From an uncultured Methanobrevibacter sp. (lineage in GTDB: Archaea > Methanobacteriota > Methanobacteria > Methanobacteriales > Methanobacteriaceae): 64,000 bases of DNA. Made by a program: the position numbers and the translations under genes. Location of the stretch: contig NZ_CACZTX010000001.1 in assembly GCF_902784195.1 (NCBI RefSeq), positions 186,001 to 250,000 of the forward strand, given 5' to 3'. Below, piece by piece: positions 35,930 to 45,283 of this stretch (the stretch's first letter is position 1; every line of letters begins with the position of its first letter). Below the pieces are notes generated by a model. That model saw only the letters and a program-made list of their open reading frames with translations, ran no database searches and was not told where the DNA came from.

Positions 35930-36115
35930 GTGAAAGGAACTCCATCAATGGGTAAAAAGAATAAAAAGACCCATATTAGATGTAGAAGATGTGGTAAAAA
36001 CTCATACCACGTACGTAAGAAAGTTTGTGCTTCTTGTGGATTCGGTAAATCCAGTAAAATAAGAAGATACAGTTGGCAAAACAAAAAACCTACCACTCGT
36101 CAAAGATTAGTATAG
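35930..36115 (+). CDS. rpl37e: Large ribosomal subunit protein eL37 (L37e)
   Basis: A 61-aa zinc-binding ribosomal protein of archaea and eukaryotes. GTG start 35930 follows GGAGGAGATAG and gives the canonical [20 protein letters not shown]. The four zinc ligands are in CRRCG and CASCG, and the C-terminus is [11 protein letters not shown]. It follows lsm by 226 bases on the same strand. A long inverted-repeat structure follows the stop and probably ends the transcript. Confidence 0.97.
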   Translation: MKGTPSMGKKNKKTHIRCRRCGKNSYHVRKKVCASCGFGKSSKIRRYSWQNKKPTTRQRLV

Positions 36116-36150
36116 GTTTGCCAAAGTTTTTAAGCATATAAAATTTATTT

Positions 36151-36228
36151 GAGATAATAAAAGCGAATTATCCAATCAAACTTTTAAAAAAGTTTGATCA
36201 AAACTTTTTTATTAAAGCTAATTATCTC
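36151..36228. terminator. Nested hairpin after rpl37e
   Basis: GAGATAAT (36151-36158) pairs with ATTATCTC (36221-36228) and encloses ATCAAACTT (36175-36183) pairing with AAGTTTGAT (36190-36198), followed by a T-run. Plausible end of the lsm-rpl37e transcript. Confidence 0.5.
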
Positions 36229-36481
36229 AAAACCACTTACTATTTTTATTATTTTTATTTCATTTAGTCTATTTTAGGTATTTTATATTATATTTTTTAA
36301 TCTTTTTAGCCTATTTTAGGTATTTCATATCTTATTTTTTAATCTATTTAGCTTATTTGAGGTATTTTTAACTAACTAATAGTTTTTATAAAAAAAGTAG
36401 ATTTACATCAAATTAATTTTAAAATATTTTAAAAGAAGAGTTTTTAGATTAAGAATTATTTAAAAAAAGTAGTTTTAATGA
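36229..36481. repeat. Imperfect tandem repeat, about 42 bp, three copies
   Basis: CTATTTTAGGTATTT-like segments start near 36269, 36311 and 36352 with T-rich sequence between. It lies between convergent genes; no coding frame. Confidence 0.55.
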
Positions 36482-36943
36482 TTATTGAAAATCAGCAATG
36501 ACCTGATCTAACTCCAGTTGAAGCTTTTTTAACAATTTCACATTTTTTCCAGTCTTATCCAGGATAATGGTCATTATCTTATCAACTTCATTCTCTTGAT
36601 AGTTTGGATCTATCTCTTCACTGACACTATCCCATAGCTCTACAGCCCAGTTTTTCTTGCCGTTGTAGACTTGATCAATCAGTGTCAATTTGCCGTTTTT
36701 AAGTCTAAACAATCTAAAGTCTTGTTTTGGATTGGATTTCTTTCCTTCCTTATTGCAGTCAAGATATAATCCATCTGAAAACTCGGTTTTATAGTCTCCT
36801 GCCTTAACAAATTCCCCTACAAGGGAAAATCCATTCAACACACTTTTATCTAATCCTGTGACGGTTTTTACCCATCCGCCTATAGCTCTAAAGTTTATTG
36901 AAGGGTCTATATTTGTTATCTCTTCACACCAATTAAGAAGCAT
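36482..36943 (-). CDS. Hypothetical protein
   Basis: 153 aa. ATG 36943 is preferred over 36949 because GGAG is then correctly spaced. Soluble, mixed alpha/beta composition, with no membrane segment. It begins MLLNWCEEITNIDPSINFRA and has VWKK-like basic patches. I recognise no family. It is convergent with rpl37e and stands alone. The C-terminal helix (IMTIILDKTGKNVKLLKKLQLELDQV) looks amphipathic. Confidence 0.6.
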   Translation of the reverse strand: MLLNWCEEITNIDPSINFRAIGGWVKTVTGLDKSVLNGFSLVGEFVKAGDYKTEFSDGLYLDCNKEGKKSNPKQDFRLFRLKNGKLTLIDQVYNGKKNWAVELWDSVSEEIDPNYQENEVDKIMTIILDKTGKNVKLLKKLQLELDQVIADFQ

Positions 36944-37552
36944 ATTCATTCTCCAAAAGCATAATATTAAATTTATTTTATTTTATTTTATTTTAATTGA
37001 TTTTTTGTTATAATATGTCTTTTAATTTTAATAAAATCCAAGATAAAAATTATATTAATATTGAAATTAGCTATAATTTTGCCTTGTTCGTTTAAAAAGG
37101 GATTAAAAATATATTATTTAAAAAAAACATAAAATGCTAATGTTCTTTAAATTCTGATTTAAATCTTTAAGCCGAAACTTAAACCTGATTTTCAGCAATT
37201 TAACATTATTTAAAAATAGGTTTTATGCTTGTTGGATTATATTATATTAGTTTATTTATAAATGGATTATTCGAGAGCATTTGAAAACTAATATTTTGAC
37301 AAATATGTTTAATTTTTGTTTAGAAATAGTTAATCTTACATAACAATTGTTTAAGATTTATATATTAAGGATAACAAATAATTAGTTAAGTATAGTTTTA
37401 TGCAGATAAATGATAGTGCTGTTATGATAATTTAATATTAATTTATTGAATGATATATGGGGTAATATTAAATTATTATAATAATTCATCTAAATTCACT
37501 AAACGCTATTTTTAAAACTATATTAAATAAATTAATCATTGAGTGAATTAAA
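36944..37552. other. 609-base intergenic region before RNase III gene
   Basis: AT-rich. It contains a weak nested inverted repeat: CATAAAA near 37128 with TTTTATG near 37221, and TAATGTT at 37138-37144 with AACATTA at 37202-37208. A TATA-like TTTATATATTA lies near 37350. No ORF is credible. The repeat is unimpressive given the base composition. Confidence 0.35.
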
Positions 37553-38221
37553 ATGAAATTATTGGAAAAGTTTAATATTGTACCTAATAACGAAGATTTA
37601 TATGTAATTGCATTTACTCATTCTTCATACAGTGCCAAACATGACTTGGATTATGATTATGAAAGACTTGAGTTTCTTGGAGATTCCGTTTTGAATATGC
37701 TCACTTCAGAATTCCTCCAGAATATGCATCCTAGTTTTAGTGAAGGGAAATTGACTAAGCTTCGAGCTAATTATGTCTGTCAGAACGCTTTGATTGTATA
37801 TTCCCATGAAAATAACTTGGATAAATGCATCAGATTGAACCTGGAAGACAATGCGCTCACTGACAATGAGGTAATTTCAATAACTGCCGACGTTTTTGAG
37901 TCTTTTTTAGGAGCCATTTATCTTGATCAAGGAATAGACAAGGCGAAGGAATTCCTGGAAAAAACAGTTTTCCCATATATTGAGAAAAAAACCATATTCT
38001 TCTATGATTACAAATCCACTATCAAGGAGTATGGAGATGCTGAAGGTGTAGAGGTTAGCTATGAATTGCTTGAAGAGCATGGTGCACCACATGACAAGAC
38101 ATTCGTAATGAGGATCTTGATTGATGGCGTTGATTACGGTCATGGTGTGGGTAAAAGCAAAAAAGATGCAGAGCAATTGGCTGCATGTAAAGCTATTGAT
38201 AAGCTAAAAATAGAAAAATAA
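37553..38221 (+). CDS. rnc: Ribonuclease III
   Basis: A 222-aa double-strand-specific endoribonuclease. The catalytic domain has ERLEFLGDSVLNML (Glu40 and Asp44 region) and the second acidic pair in ADVFESFLGAIYLDQG. A C-terminal double-stranded-RNA-binding domain covers about 150-220 (YKSTIKEYGDAEGVEVSYELL...GVGKSKKDAEQLAACKAIDKL). All elements of a bacterial-type class I enzyme are intact. RNase III is rare in archaea, so this was probably acquired from bacteria. The window's structured RNAs and possible antisense pairs would be natural substrates. Confidence 0.93.
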   Translation: MKLLEKFNIVPNNEDLYVIAFTHSSYSAKHDLDYDYERLEFLGDSVLNMLTSEFLQNMHPSFSEGKLTKLRANYVCQNALIVYSHENNLDKCIRLNLEDNALTDNEVISITADVFESFLGAIYLDQGIDKAKEFLEKTVFPYIEKKTIFFYDYKSTIKEYGDAEGVEVSYELLEEHGAPHDKTFVMRILIDGVDYGHGVGKSKKDAEQLAACKAIDKLKIEK

Positions 38222-38326
38222 CTTGTTAAATAGATTATTAAAGAACATATTTTTTAAAAAATAGATTATTAAAGAATAGTTTATTAAAAAAAGATTATTA
38301 AAGAATAGATTGTTAAAATAGTTAAA
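38222..38326. repeat. Short imperfect repeats between convergent genes
   Basis: GATTATTAAAGAA occurs three times (about 38235, 38266, 38295) with similar flanks. Low complexity, AT-rich. Confidence 0.5.
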
Positions 38327-38587
38327 CTATTCCTCGTATATCTCAAGACAAATCTCATAGATTGTTTTCAAATCTTCTTTTATATCGAATTTAATGTTTT
38401 CCGGATTTTTTTCATTGAAGTGATTTATGACTTTATTCTCATCTATTTCATGATTATCAATTAGGTCCATGATGATTTTAGACACTATCTTGCTTGTTTC
38501 AACGGTAATTCCATCATTGAACAAGAGTTCATATAATTCAATCAATAAATCAGTATTGTCAAATTCAATTGGATTTTCTTTTGTCAT
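38327..38587 (-). CDS. Small acidic hypothetical protein
   Basis: An 86-aa, strongly acidic, all-helical protein starting MTKENPIEFDNTDLLIELYE. AAGGA lies 9 bases before the ATG. There are no Cys pairs, membrane helices or known motifs. It is convergent with the RNase III gene and only about 105 bases from its end. It could be a small regulator or adaptor; nothing more can be supported. Confidence 0.6.
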   Translation of the reverse strand: MTKENPIEFDNTDLLIELYELLFNDGITVETSKIVSKIIMDLIDNHEIDENKVINHFNEKNPENIKFDIKEDLKTIYEICLEIYEE

Positions 38588-38869
38588 GAGATAATTCCTT
38601 ATTTTTATTGTTAAATGATTATATATGGGTTATATATATTAATATTTGCTATTTTTTATATAAAACATTTATAAGTAAATATAAATAGTATTAGAATATA
38701 TATTAATAATGCATAATACTTATATACTTTAAGAAAATATTCAGTTATTATGAACTAACTATACAAAACTGAAATAATATTTATTCAATTTATAAATACT
38801 AGCTAGCTGTTGAATAGTATGCTGAATTATTTAAAATTCAGTATTCTTAAACTTTAAAGGTAATTGAAA

Positions 38870-40345
38870 ATGAAACAAAATACTGTTGGTAGAGTTATAA
38901 CAAAATACTTCTCTATTGAAGAGGATTTGAAGTTAAGCTCTGGCAAGACCCTTAGCAATGTAGAACTTGCTTATGAAACTTATGGTGAATTGAATTCCGC
39001 TAAATCAAATGCTATTTTAGTCTGCCATGCACTTACTGGAGATGCACATGCTGCAGGTAAGTACACTGGCAACAAGAATGAGAAGCCAGGATGGTGGGAG
39101 ATGGTTATTGGTCCTGGAAAGGCATTAGATACAGATAAATACTTTGTAATCTGTTCAAATGTTTTAGGTGGATGTAAAGGTTCAACCGGTCCTGCATCAA
39201 TCAACCCTGTAACCGAAAAGAAATATGCGCTTGACTTCCCAATAATCACCATTGAAGATATGGTTCATGCACAGAAAAAGCTTATAGAACATTTAGGCAT
39301 AGACAAATTATATGCAGTTATTGGAGGTTCTATGGGTGGAATGCAGGCTTTGCAATGGACTGTCTCTTATCCTAATATGATGAAAAAGGCAAGTATAATT
39401 GCTACAACTGCAAGGTCTTCCCCTCAGCAAATCGCTTTTAATGAGGTAGGTAGGCAATCCATTATTCTAGACAATAACTGGAATAAGGGAAATTACTATG
39501 ATCAGGAATATGCTCCAAGATCAGGTCTTGCAGTGGCACGTATGATAGGACACATCACATATCTCAGTGATGCTTCAATGTATCAGAAGTTTGGAAGAGA
39601 CTTGCAGGACAAGACAGAACTCAGTTATGACTTCACTGTTGATTTTGAGGTTGAAAGTTACTTGCACCACCAAGGTGAGACTTTTGTAAGACGCTTTGAT
39701 GCTAATTCCTATTTATACATTACAAAAGCAGTTGATTACTTTGATTTGGCAGTAGACGGTAACTTGGCTGAAGGTTTAAAGGATGTTGAGGCTAAGATAC
39801 AGGTCATTGCTGTAGATTCTGATTGGTTATATCCTGTAGACCAGTCTAAAGACCTTTTGGCTGCACTTCAAACCAATGATGTGGATGTAATCTATAATGA
39901 AGTCAAGTCTGACTATGGTCACGATGCATTCTTGCTTGAAAACGGTCAAATGAACTTCCTTTTATCTAATTTCCTATCTGAGCATAATGTTGGAGATGTT
40001 ATGAAAACAGAAGTTCCTACAATTTGCATTGATTCAACCGTTAAGGAAGCTGCAATTATCATGTTTGACAATGAGATCACTCATTTGCCTGTTGTAAACG
40101 ATGATAAGACTTTAGCAGGAATCGTTACTGCATGGGACTTGTCCAAATCCATTGTAGAGGATTGCAGTGAATTGAGAGAAGTAATGACTAAGGATGTCAG
40201 AACCTGTAAATCAACAGATGAGATTGAGGATATCGCAAGATTGATGAAGAAATACAATATTTCATGCTTGCCTGTTGTTGATGGAGATGACTTAAAAGGT
40301 CTCATTACAACTGATAGGATATCACATCTTATTTCTAACTACTAA
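38870..40345 (+). CDS. metXA: Homoserine O-acetyltransferase with C-terminal CBS domain pair
   Basis: About 491 aa from ATG 38870, with AAAGGT upstream; a TTG six bases earlier is the alternative. Residues 1-360 are the alpha/beta-hydrolase-fold acyltransferase: [12 protein letters not shown], the nucleophile elbow [12 protein letters not shown], the late acid [11 protein letters not shown] and the catalytic His in YGHDAFLLE. It acetylates homoserine for methionine synthesis. Residues about 370-490 add two CBS domains ([15 protein letters not shown] and [15 protein letters not shown]), which usually bind adenosyl ligands and could give feedback control, for example by S-adenosylmethionine. 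A hairpin repeat starts one base after the stop. Confidence 0.92.
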   Translation: MKQNTVGRVITKYFSIEEDLKLSSGKTLSNVELAYETYGELNSAKSNAILVCHALTGDAHAAGKYTGNKNEKPGWWEMVIGPGKALDTDKYFVICSNVLGGCKGSTGPASINPVTEKKYALDFPIITIEDMVHAQKKLIEHLGIDKLYAVIGGSMGGMQALQWTVSYPNMMKKASIIATTARSSPQQIAFNEVGRQSIILDNNWNKGNYYDQEYAPRSGLAVARMIGHITYLSDASMYQKFGRDLQDKTELSYDFTVDFEVESYLHHQGETFVRRFDANSYLYITKAVDYFDLAVDGNLAEGLKDVEAKIQVIAVDSDWLYPVDQSKDLLAALQTNDVDVIYNEVKSDYGHDAFLLENGQMNFLLSNFLSEHNVGDVMKTEVPTICIDSTVKEAAIIMFDNEITHLPVVNDDKTLAGIVTAWDLSKSIVEDCSELREVMTKDVRTCKSTDEIEDIARLMKKYNISCLPVVDGDDLKGLITTDRISHLISNY

Positions 40346-40346
40346 T

Positions 40347-40388
40347 CCCAGCTTTTCCGCTCCTTCGGAGCGAAAACCTGGACCAAAA
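40347..40388 (+). repeat. Post-stop hairpin repeat, copy 1
   Basis: A 42-base element starting CCCAGCTTTTCC and ending CCTGGACCAAAA. CGCTCC (40358-40363) pairs with GGAGCG (40367-40372) around TTC. Outer CCAG pairs with CTGG and TTTT with AAAA. The same element follows the DUF2207 gene at 47072. Confidence 0.85.
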
Positions 40389-40430
40389 TTCTATCCTCAG
40401 TTGGTAGTACCTTACATTTTTTATTTTTTT

Positions 40431-40645
40431 ACTTTTTTTATTCTTTTTATCTATTTTTAAGAATTTTTATCTATTTTTTAACTTTTTTTATTCTTTTTAT
40501 CTATTTTTAAGAATTTTTATCTATTTTTTAACTTCTTTTATTCTTTTTATCTATTTTTAAGAATTTTTATCTATTTTTTAACTTCTTTTATTCTTTTTAT
40601 CTATTTTTAAGAATTTTTATCTATTTTTTTACTTTTTTTATTCTT
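40431..40645. repeat. 50-bp tandem repeat, four copies
   Basis: A T-rich unit starting TTCTTTTTATCTATTTTTAA begins at 40441, 40491, 40541 and 40591, exactly 50 bases apart, with single-base differences. Partial copies flank it. It lies between metXA and an SNF transporter, where its T-runs would stop plus-strand transcription repeatedly. Confidence 0.9.
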
Positions 40646-40768
40646 TTAATTTTATTTCTAAAAATTTTATCAATTTTTCTTATTTTTGATAATTATTAAA
40701 ATAATGAAGTTAAGTTTTTATATTTATATTTATAAAAATATTAATAATTGATTTTAGGATTTAATAAC

Positions 40769-42229
40769 ATGAGTGAAAAATTAGAGTGGGATAGTTCCCT
40801 ATCATTTATATTTGCTATGATTGGAGCTGCCGTTGGTCTTGGAAACATTTGGAGATTCAGTTATGTATTGTATTCCAACGGTGGAGGATCATTCTTTATT
40901 CCTTATTTCACTGCTATAGCAATTATGGGAATCCCTTTTTTAATACTTGAATATGGTGTGGGATTCAGTTTTAAGGAATCCTTTTCGAAGATTTTAAAGG
41001 ATATCAATGAGCGGTTCGAGTATATAGCTTGGGCTCTTGTTCTCTTTGTTTTCATTGTTACAATTTATTATATGGTTATCCTGAGTTGGGATATGGTATA
41101 TCTTCTAAGCAGTTTCACATTCAGTTGGGGTGCTGATACAGCAGCTTACTTCACAACCACTGTAGGTGGAAGCTCTGATTTGGCTAGTGCAGGATTCTTG
41201 CTTGTCCCTACAACCATTTGTGTAATCCTGATGTGGATTGTTTTATGGTACATTTCACATAAGGATGTTGACAAAGGTATCGGTAAGGTTTCAAAAGTCT
41301 TGATTCCATCCTTATTTGTCATAATGGGAATAATTGTTTTTTATGCATTGACATTGCCTGGACATATGATAGGTGTTGATGCTCTTTTAAGGCCAAGATG
41401 GTCAATGCTTTTGGATATCAATATTTGGCTAGCGGCATTTGCTCAAATTATTTTCTCTTTAAGTATGGGTCAGGCAATCGCTTTGACTTATGCAAGCTAC
41501 TTGCCAAAGGCTTCAAAATTAACAGACAATGTGCTTATTGTAGTTGCTTCAAACTCCTTGTTTGAGATATTCACTGCATTTGGTGTATTCTCAATTCTTG
41601 GTTACATGTCACTCCATTCAGGTATGGCAATGACCAAATTGGTTACTGAAGGAACTGGGCTTGTATTTGTTGTTTTCCCAATGATCTTTAATATCATGGG
41701 TCCAATCGGTAGGATTTTAGCACCATTGCTGTTCTTGGCTATTTTATTTGCAGGAATAACCTCTGCATTAGGATTCTTTGAACCAATGCTCTCTTCTACA
41801 AGCGCTAAGTTTAATTTAGGCAGAAAAAAGACTGCAGCTATTCTTTCAATAGTTGGATGTGCATTTTCAGTCCTCTTGACTACTGGAATCAGCAGTTATC
41901 TTGTTGGAATCATTGACTCATTTGTAAACCAATTCGGTATCCTTCTATTGATTGGAGTCCAATGTGTAATATTCGCTTGGTTCTATAAGCTTGATGATTT
42001 GGTTCCTGTATTGAATGAGAATGGACACTTGAAAGTAGGCAAAATCTGGAAATTCATAATCAAGTACCTATTGCCTTTTGTTCTCTTTGCAATGTGGATT
42101 TACGGTATGTATGATCTTTTCATGAGTGCAGCGGCATTCGAGTTGATTGTTGATTCAATCATTATGGTGGCTGTTTTAGCATTCAGTATCATTTTAACTA
42201 GATTAAGCCCAAGAGAAGATGAAAGTTAG
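40769..42229 (+). CDS. SNF family sodium-dependent transporter
   Basis: About 486 aa from ATG 40769; the in-frame TTG 40748 has no better site. LeuT-fold symporter with about 12 helices. TM1: AMIGAAVGLGNIWRFSYVLYSNGGGSF. TM6 region: FSLSMGQAIALTYASY. The C-terminus is short and charged (SPREDES). Expected to couple Na+ to uptake of an amino acid or similar small molecule. It is a close paralogue of the minus-strand gene at 31396; the loops before TM3 and TM5 differ, so the substrates may too. Confidence 0.92.
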   Translation: MSEKLEWDSSLSFIFAMIGAAVGLGNIWRFSYVLYSNGGGSFFIPYFTAIAIMGIPFLILEYGVGFSFKESFSKILKDINERFEYIAWALVLFVFIVTIYYMVILSWDMVYLLSSFTFSWGADTAAYFTTTVGGSSDLASAGFLLVPTTICVILMWIVLWYISHKDVDKGIGKVSKVLIPSLFVIMGIIVFYALTLPGHMIGVDALLRPRWSMLLDINIWLAAFAQIIFSLSMGQAIALTYASYLPKASKLTDNVLIVVASNSLFEIFTAFGVFSILGYMSLHSGMAMTKLVTEGTGLVFVVFPMIFNIMGPIGRILAPLLFLAILFAGITSALGFFEPMLSSTSAKFNLGRKKTAAILSIVGCAFSVLLTTGISSYLVGIIDSFVNQFGILLLIGVQCVIFAWFYKLDDLVPVLNENGHLKVGKIWKFIIKYLLPFVLFAMWIYGMYDLFMSAAAFELIVDSIIMVAVLAFSIILTRLSPREDES

Positions 42230-42304
42230 TCTTTTTAATTTAATAGAAAATAAAATATTTAAGTAATGAAGTACAAATAATATTTTATAAGATTTGAAAG
42301 GTAA

Positions 42305-42375
42305 ACGTATCCCTATTAGGGATTGTCCCAATTGGGGCGAGTAAATTCCCTATAGGTTCTTCTTTTCTTTTATTT
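42305..42375. terminator. Palindrome cluster between convergent genes
   Basis: Three palindromes in a row: ATCCCTATTAGGGAT (42309-42323), CCCAATTGGG (42327-42336) and CCTATAGG (42349-42356). The first and third can also pair with each other, enclosing the second. T-rich sequence follows on the plus strand. Probably a bidirectional transcript end. Confidence 0.5.
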
Positions 42376-42972
42376 TTATCTTTCAAATAAAATTTTCACA
42401 TTACTATTTTTAATTAATTTTATAAATTCTTCATTGTTTTTTTCATAATTTTGAAAATAAGACCATGAAATTATATCAATAATTTGTAATCCTTTTGAAT
42501 TAGTTGATGAAAGATGAGAAATTTCAATAGGAAAATTTAAGTTATTATTTAAGTTTTCAATAAAATACTTGTCAAAAAGTTTAATATCACTATGTTTAGT
42601 TTTTGATTTATCGATTATAATGCTGGTCTTTTGCTTAATAGTAATCATTTTAGCCAATTCTGATGCAATTATATCATATAATTCATTATTATTTGAATAT
42701 TTAATTTTATCTTTATTTTCTTTATTAAATACTATTATCACGGCTTCATAGTCAATATTTTCAAGTCTTTTTAAAATTTTTTTAATAATATAATTAGGCG
42801 TATTATTTCCTTTAATTTCATTAGAATTACGTAGTTGTTTTTTAAATATTCTATTAATTTTATTGATTATCCTTTCTAAATCGGTTTTATTGGATGAAAT
42901 TATTGCAGAAATAATAAAATACTTTGAATCTTCCCCTAGATCCCCGCTTTCATCAATATAAATATAATCCAT
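42376..42972 (-). CDS. DUF3800 domain protein
   Basis: A 198-aa protein beginning MDYIYIDESGDLGEDSKYFI, the DUF3800 hallmark (YIDESG). An internal Asp follows in SIIIDKSKTKHSD, and late acidic residues in QIIDIISWS. The family is thought to have an RNase H-like fold and is common in phage, plasmid and defense neighbourhoods; its function is not established. The gene is more AT-rich than its neighbours and stands alone between transporters, consistent with recent acquisition. Complete at both ends. Confidence 0.85.
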   Translation of the reverse strand: MDYIYIDESGDLGEDSKYFIISAIISSNKTDLERIINKINRIFKKQLRNSNEIKGNNTPNYIIKKILKRLENIDYEAVIIVFNKENKDKIKYSNNNELYDIIASELAKMITIKQKTSIIIDKSKTKHSDIKLFDKYFIENLNNNLNFPIEISHLSSTNSKGLQIIDIISWSYFQNYEKNNEEFIKLIKNSNVKILFER

Positions 42973-43189
42973 AAGTTAATATTATGATTTTTCGTTTATA
43001 TATTTAATTAATCTTCTATACGATGTTAATTTTTCATTTAAGGTATAATTTACACTTTAAATATAATATTATAATTATTTAATTAAAAAATAATTAAATA
43101 AAGCATTTTTATGAAATTAATTTTTAATTTAAAAATTTTTTAAAAGATAATTAAAAGTTTTAAATAAATAAAAATATAAATAATATTTA

Positions 43190-44428
43190 ATGAACGCTAT
43201 AAAAACTTCCAATCAAAACGGGGATAAGATATTCACCATAGACTTCTTTTTAATCTTCGGTGCATTGCTATTTTCAGCTCTTGTAATGTATGCATTGATG
43301 TCTACAGTTACTGAGTATGCAACTTCTATGGGAACAAGCGCTACCATAGCAGGTCTTGTATCTGGAATATACATCTTTGGAGGACTTTGTTCAAGAATTT
43401 ACTCTGCAAATGCACTTGAGAGAAGGGATTGGAAGAAATTAGCCATTATTTTCTTAAGCATTCACTTTTTAGCATGCATTTTCTACTTTTTTGCAAATAA
43501 TGTAAGCTTGCTTTTGATTGTAAGATTCATTCATGGGCTTGGATTTGGTGCTTCTGCAAATGCTATTGTTACTATAGCAAGTGCAATATTGCCTAAGAAA
43601 CGCTTTGGAGAGGCTTTTGGATACTTTATGCTTGGAACTACAATTGCTGTTGGACTAGGCCCTTACATTTCAGGATTTTTCTATGACAATTGGGGTTCCT
43701 TTGGCTCTTTCTCTCTTGCAACCGCCTTTGCTTTTCTTGGATTGTTATGCATACTTCTTTTGGATATAAGCAAATATGAAATTAAGCATAATAGTGAGAT
43801 TGAAAATAGCATGGACAGAGATAAAACTCCTAATAATGCTATTTTAGAAGAAAAAGGAAGAATCAGAGGGGTTATAGATAAGATATTTGAAGTTCCGGCT
43901 ATACCTGTTTCCTTATTTACAGGACTTACAAGCCTTGGATATGTTTCCATATTGTCATTTTACAGATTGTATGCTGTTGAAGTTGATTTGGTAGGTGCAT
44001 TCTCACTATTCTTTATAATCTATTCCATTGTTCTTGTCGCTTCAAGACCTATTGCAGGGAGAATTCAGGATAATTATGGTGATAAGATTGTCTGTTTCAC
44101 TGGAATCATTGCACAAGCCATCGGGCTCTTTCTAATCGCTTGGATGCCTTCTGCCATAACTGTTTTCATTTGTGCAGTTTGTGCTGCACTTGGTTTCGGT
44201 ACATTGAATTCAGCTTGCACAGCCATTGTAACAAGGGACACATCAGCAAATCGCCGTCCATATGCAATATCCACATTCTTCATATTCTGTGATGGAACTA
44301 TGGGATTTGGCCCTGCATTGCTCGGATCTTTTGTAAGTGCTGCAAGCGGATATGCTCCCGTTTACTTCATATCATCATTCATTACATTGCTTGCATTGCC
44401 AATAGCATTCTTTGCACTTAAAAAATAG
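43190..44428 (+). CDS. MFS transporter
   Basis: A 412-aa major facilitator permease with 12 predicted helices and a charged central loop at about 200-235. The inter-helix RXXXXR-like sequence SRIYSANALERRDWKK follows TM2, and RFIHGLGFGASANAIVT fits TM4 with motif C-like features. The ATG has no ribosome-binding site and AT-rich TATA-like sequence lies only 15-30 bases upstream, so the mRNA may be leaderless. Looks like a drug/metabolite exporter of the DHA1 type; substrate unknown. Confidence 0.85.
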   Translation: MNAIKTSNQNGDKIFTIDFFLIFGALLFSALVMYALMSTVTEYATSMGTSATIAGLVSGIYIFGGLCSRIYSANALERRDWKKLAIIFLSIHFLACIFYFFANNVSLLLIVRFIHGLGFGASANAIVTIASAILPKKRFGEAFGYFMLGTTIAVGLGPYISGFFYDNWGSFGSFSLATAFAFLGLLCILLLDISKYEIKHNSEIENSMDRDKTPNNAILEEKGRIRGVIDKIFEVPAIPVSLFTGLTSLGYVSILSFYRLYAVEVDLVGAFSLFFIIYSIVLVASRPIAGRIQDNYGDKIVCFTGIIAQAIGLFLIAWMPSAITVFICAVCAALGFGTLNSACTAIVTRDTSANRRPYAISTFFIFCDGTMGFGPALLGSFVSAASGYAPVYFISSFITLLALPIAFFALKK

Positions 44429-44668
44429 TTTAATAAATTGTCCTTTTTTTATATCAATTTTTAATCAAGTATACTTTACTTTTTAAAGAAATATTAATTA
44501 TCATTAAATTTAAATACAAAAGAATAAATATTTAAATGAAAATAAATATTTTCATAGTAATTATAATCTTGATTTATTGGACCCAAATCTTTTCAATTAA
44601 TTGAATGATTTTCAAATATAAATCAAATGATTGTAATAATTATATAACAAATTATCGTAGGTGAAACT

Positions 44669-45223
44669 ATGAATCTTTTATTAATAATTTTAATCGCTAT
44701 AATAATCATTATTCTTGTAGCTATTGTGGCTATTTACAATGGCCTTGTAACTGCAAGAAACAAAGTGAAGAACGCATGGGCTCAAATTGATGTTCAATTG
44801 AATAGAAGAGCAGATTTGATTCCTAATTTAGTTGAAACCGTAAAAGGATATGCAGCTCACGAAAGCTCAGTATTTGAAGATGTGACTGCAGCAAGAGCAG
44901 GTTTGATGAATGCAAATGGCGTTAAGGAAATAAGTGAAGCTAACAATCAATTGTCCAGCACCTTAAAGACCTTGTTTGCTGTTGCAGAAAACTATCCTGA
45001 ATTGAAGGCTAATGAAAACTTCAAGGAATTGCAAGCTCAATTAGCACAAACTGAAGATAAGATAGCTTATTCCAGACAGTTCTACAACGACACTGTATTG
45101 ATGTACAATAACAAGTGCCAAACATTCCCAAGCAATATCTTTGCAGGAATGTTCGGATTCAAGGAAGCCGACTTCTTTGAAGCTGCTGGAGAAGCAAGAT
45201 CTGTACCTAAAGTTGAATTCTAA
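44669..45223 (+). CDS. lemA: LemA family protein
   Basis: A 184-aa protein: one N-terminal transmembrane helix ([20 protein letters not shown]), then a helical domain with the LemA core [37 protein letters not shown] and [19 protein letters not shown] precedes the ATG. LemA proteins are membrane-anchored helical bundles of unsettled function. The pairing with a DUF2207/TPM-type membrane protein 60 bases downstream is the typical arrangement and suggests one complex. Confidence 0.93.
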   Translation: MNLLLIILIAIIIIILVAIVAIYNGLVTARNKVKNAWAQIDVQLNRRADLIPNLVETVKGYAAHESSVFEDVTAARAGLMNANGVKEISEANNQLSSTLKTLFAVAENYPELKANENFKELQAQLAQTEDKIAYSRQFYNDTVLMYNNKCQTFPSNIFAGMFGFKEADFFEAAGEARSVPKVEF

Positions 45224-45283
45224 TCTCTATATTGGTATGAATTAGCATATGGAGTATCTCTCATGTGTTAATAGGAGAAATCT

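Noticed and set aside
37128-37227. Nested inverted repeat before the RNase III gene
   Set aside because: The arms are only 7 bp of A/T-rich sequence with large gaps; expected by chance in such DNA.
40441-40640. CRISPR array
   Set aside because: The 50-bp units are contiguous with no unique spacers and are low-complexity T-rich sequence.
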